A stretch of DNA of 64,000 nt, from NCBI GenBank assembly GCA_013397455.1, contig VYZB01000026.1:732210-796209 (forward strand), read 5' to 3'. Source of the DNA: Crotophaga sulcirostris (Eukaryota > Chordata > Aves > Cuculiformes > Crotophagidae). The notes below the pieces were generated by a model. It was not told where the DNA came from, did not search any database, and saw nothing but the letters and a program-made list of their open reading frames with translations. Shown piece by piece: positions 63,801-64,000 of this stretch. Every line of letters begins with the position of its first letter. The first letter of the stretch is position 1. The position numbers and the translations under genes are program-made.

Positions 63801-64000
63801 CTCATACAAGTAATACAGGTAATACAATTGCTCAACTTCGGATCTCCCATTTAAAGCTCACACAATGCAAGACATCCACTCAGCCTGCTAGTTCTTCCCT
63901 CATTGGTTCCCATATCCGCCTTAAACTTATTTATCTGGAGTTTGTTTTTTTTTTTTACTCCTAAACCAGTTTTTCCTGACCCAGAAGGTTGCACTCCTTT

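Larger units (their letters stand above)
55141..64000. other. MTNR1B upstream flank, no gene seen
   Basis: About 8.9 kb with no recognised coding exon. A possible tRNA-derived relic lies near 57755, an alternating purine-pyrimidine microsatellite at 56503, and pyrimidine-rich plus-strand DNA from about 61650 to the end. Frames at 62075-62416 and 62827-63156 follow from that composition and match no family that I know. In mammals FAT3 lies on this side of MTNR1B, but no cadherin, EGF or laminin-G coding sequence is visible. Confidence 0.5.

Noticed and set aside
1..64000. CRISPR arrays, bacterial operons, integrated retroviruses
   Set aside because: No regularly spaced repeats, no prokaryotic gene layout, and no paired long terminal repeats or gag/pol motifs were seen. 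The only reverse transcriptase traces belong to CR1.
55141..64000. FAT3 exons expected on the upstream side by mammalian gene order
   Set aside because: No cadherin, EGF or laminin-G coding sequence is visible. The neighbour probably lies beyond the window.

Overview
The window is vertebrate nuclear DNA, almost certainly from a bird. Three things show this. The only clear gene is a two-exon melatonin receptor with the residues of the MTNR1B (Mel1b) subtype. Most recognisable repeats are 3'-truncated CR1 LINEs, the dominant interspersed repeat of bird genomes. The rest is AT-rich, gene-poor non-coding sequence with one CpG-rich block at the gene's first exon. I cannot name the species.

Layout. 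MTNR1B lies on the minus strand. Exon 1 (coding 50860-51070) gives the N-terminus, transmembrane helix 1 and the start of the first intracellular loop. Exon 2 (23113-23981) gives everything from helix 2 to the C-terminus. The intron between them is about 26.9 kb with consensus GT...AG ends. Joined, the two parts make an uninterrupted 359-residue receptor. The promoter side is a CpG island broken by a 220-base run of N (51156-51375), so the transcription start and part of the 5' region are probably missing from the assembly. A second GC- and CpG-rich patch (about 49191-49720) sits inside intron 1 near exon 1.

Repeats. I count ten CR1 copies: 402-600, 5690-6216, a head-to-head pair at 16411-16697 and 16698-17516, 29292-29710, 31348-31701, 34915-35082, 37231-38285 (still carrying decayed reverse transcriptase), 51636-52024 and 52685-53064. 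One decayed mariner DNA transposon lies at 54767-55140. There are a few short tandem repeats and a possible tRNA-derived relic near 57755.

Everything else (1-22 kb, most of the intron, and 55-64 kb) shows no gene I can recognise. The short open reading frames there look like chance frames: no family motifs, no splice-supported partners, and often overlapping on both strands. In mammals the neighbours of MTNR1B are FAT3 and SLC36A4; I see no coding exon of either, so the window appears to lie wholly within that interval. I found no CRISPR array, operon, integrated virus or novel multi-gene system. What most deserves a second look is the regulatory architecture of MTNR1B (twin CpG islands, an E-box, CR1 at the promoter edge), the mariner fossil and several conserved-element-like AT-rich stretches.
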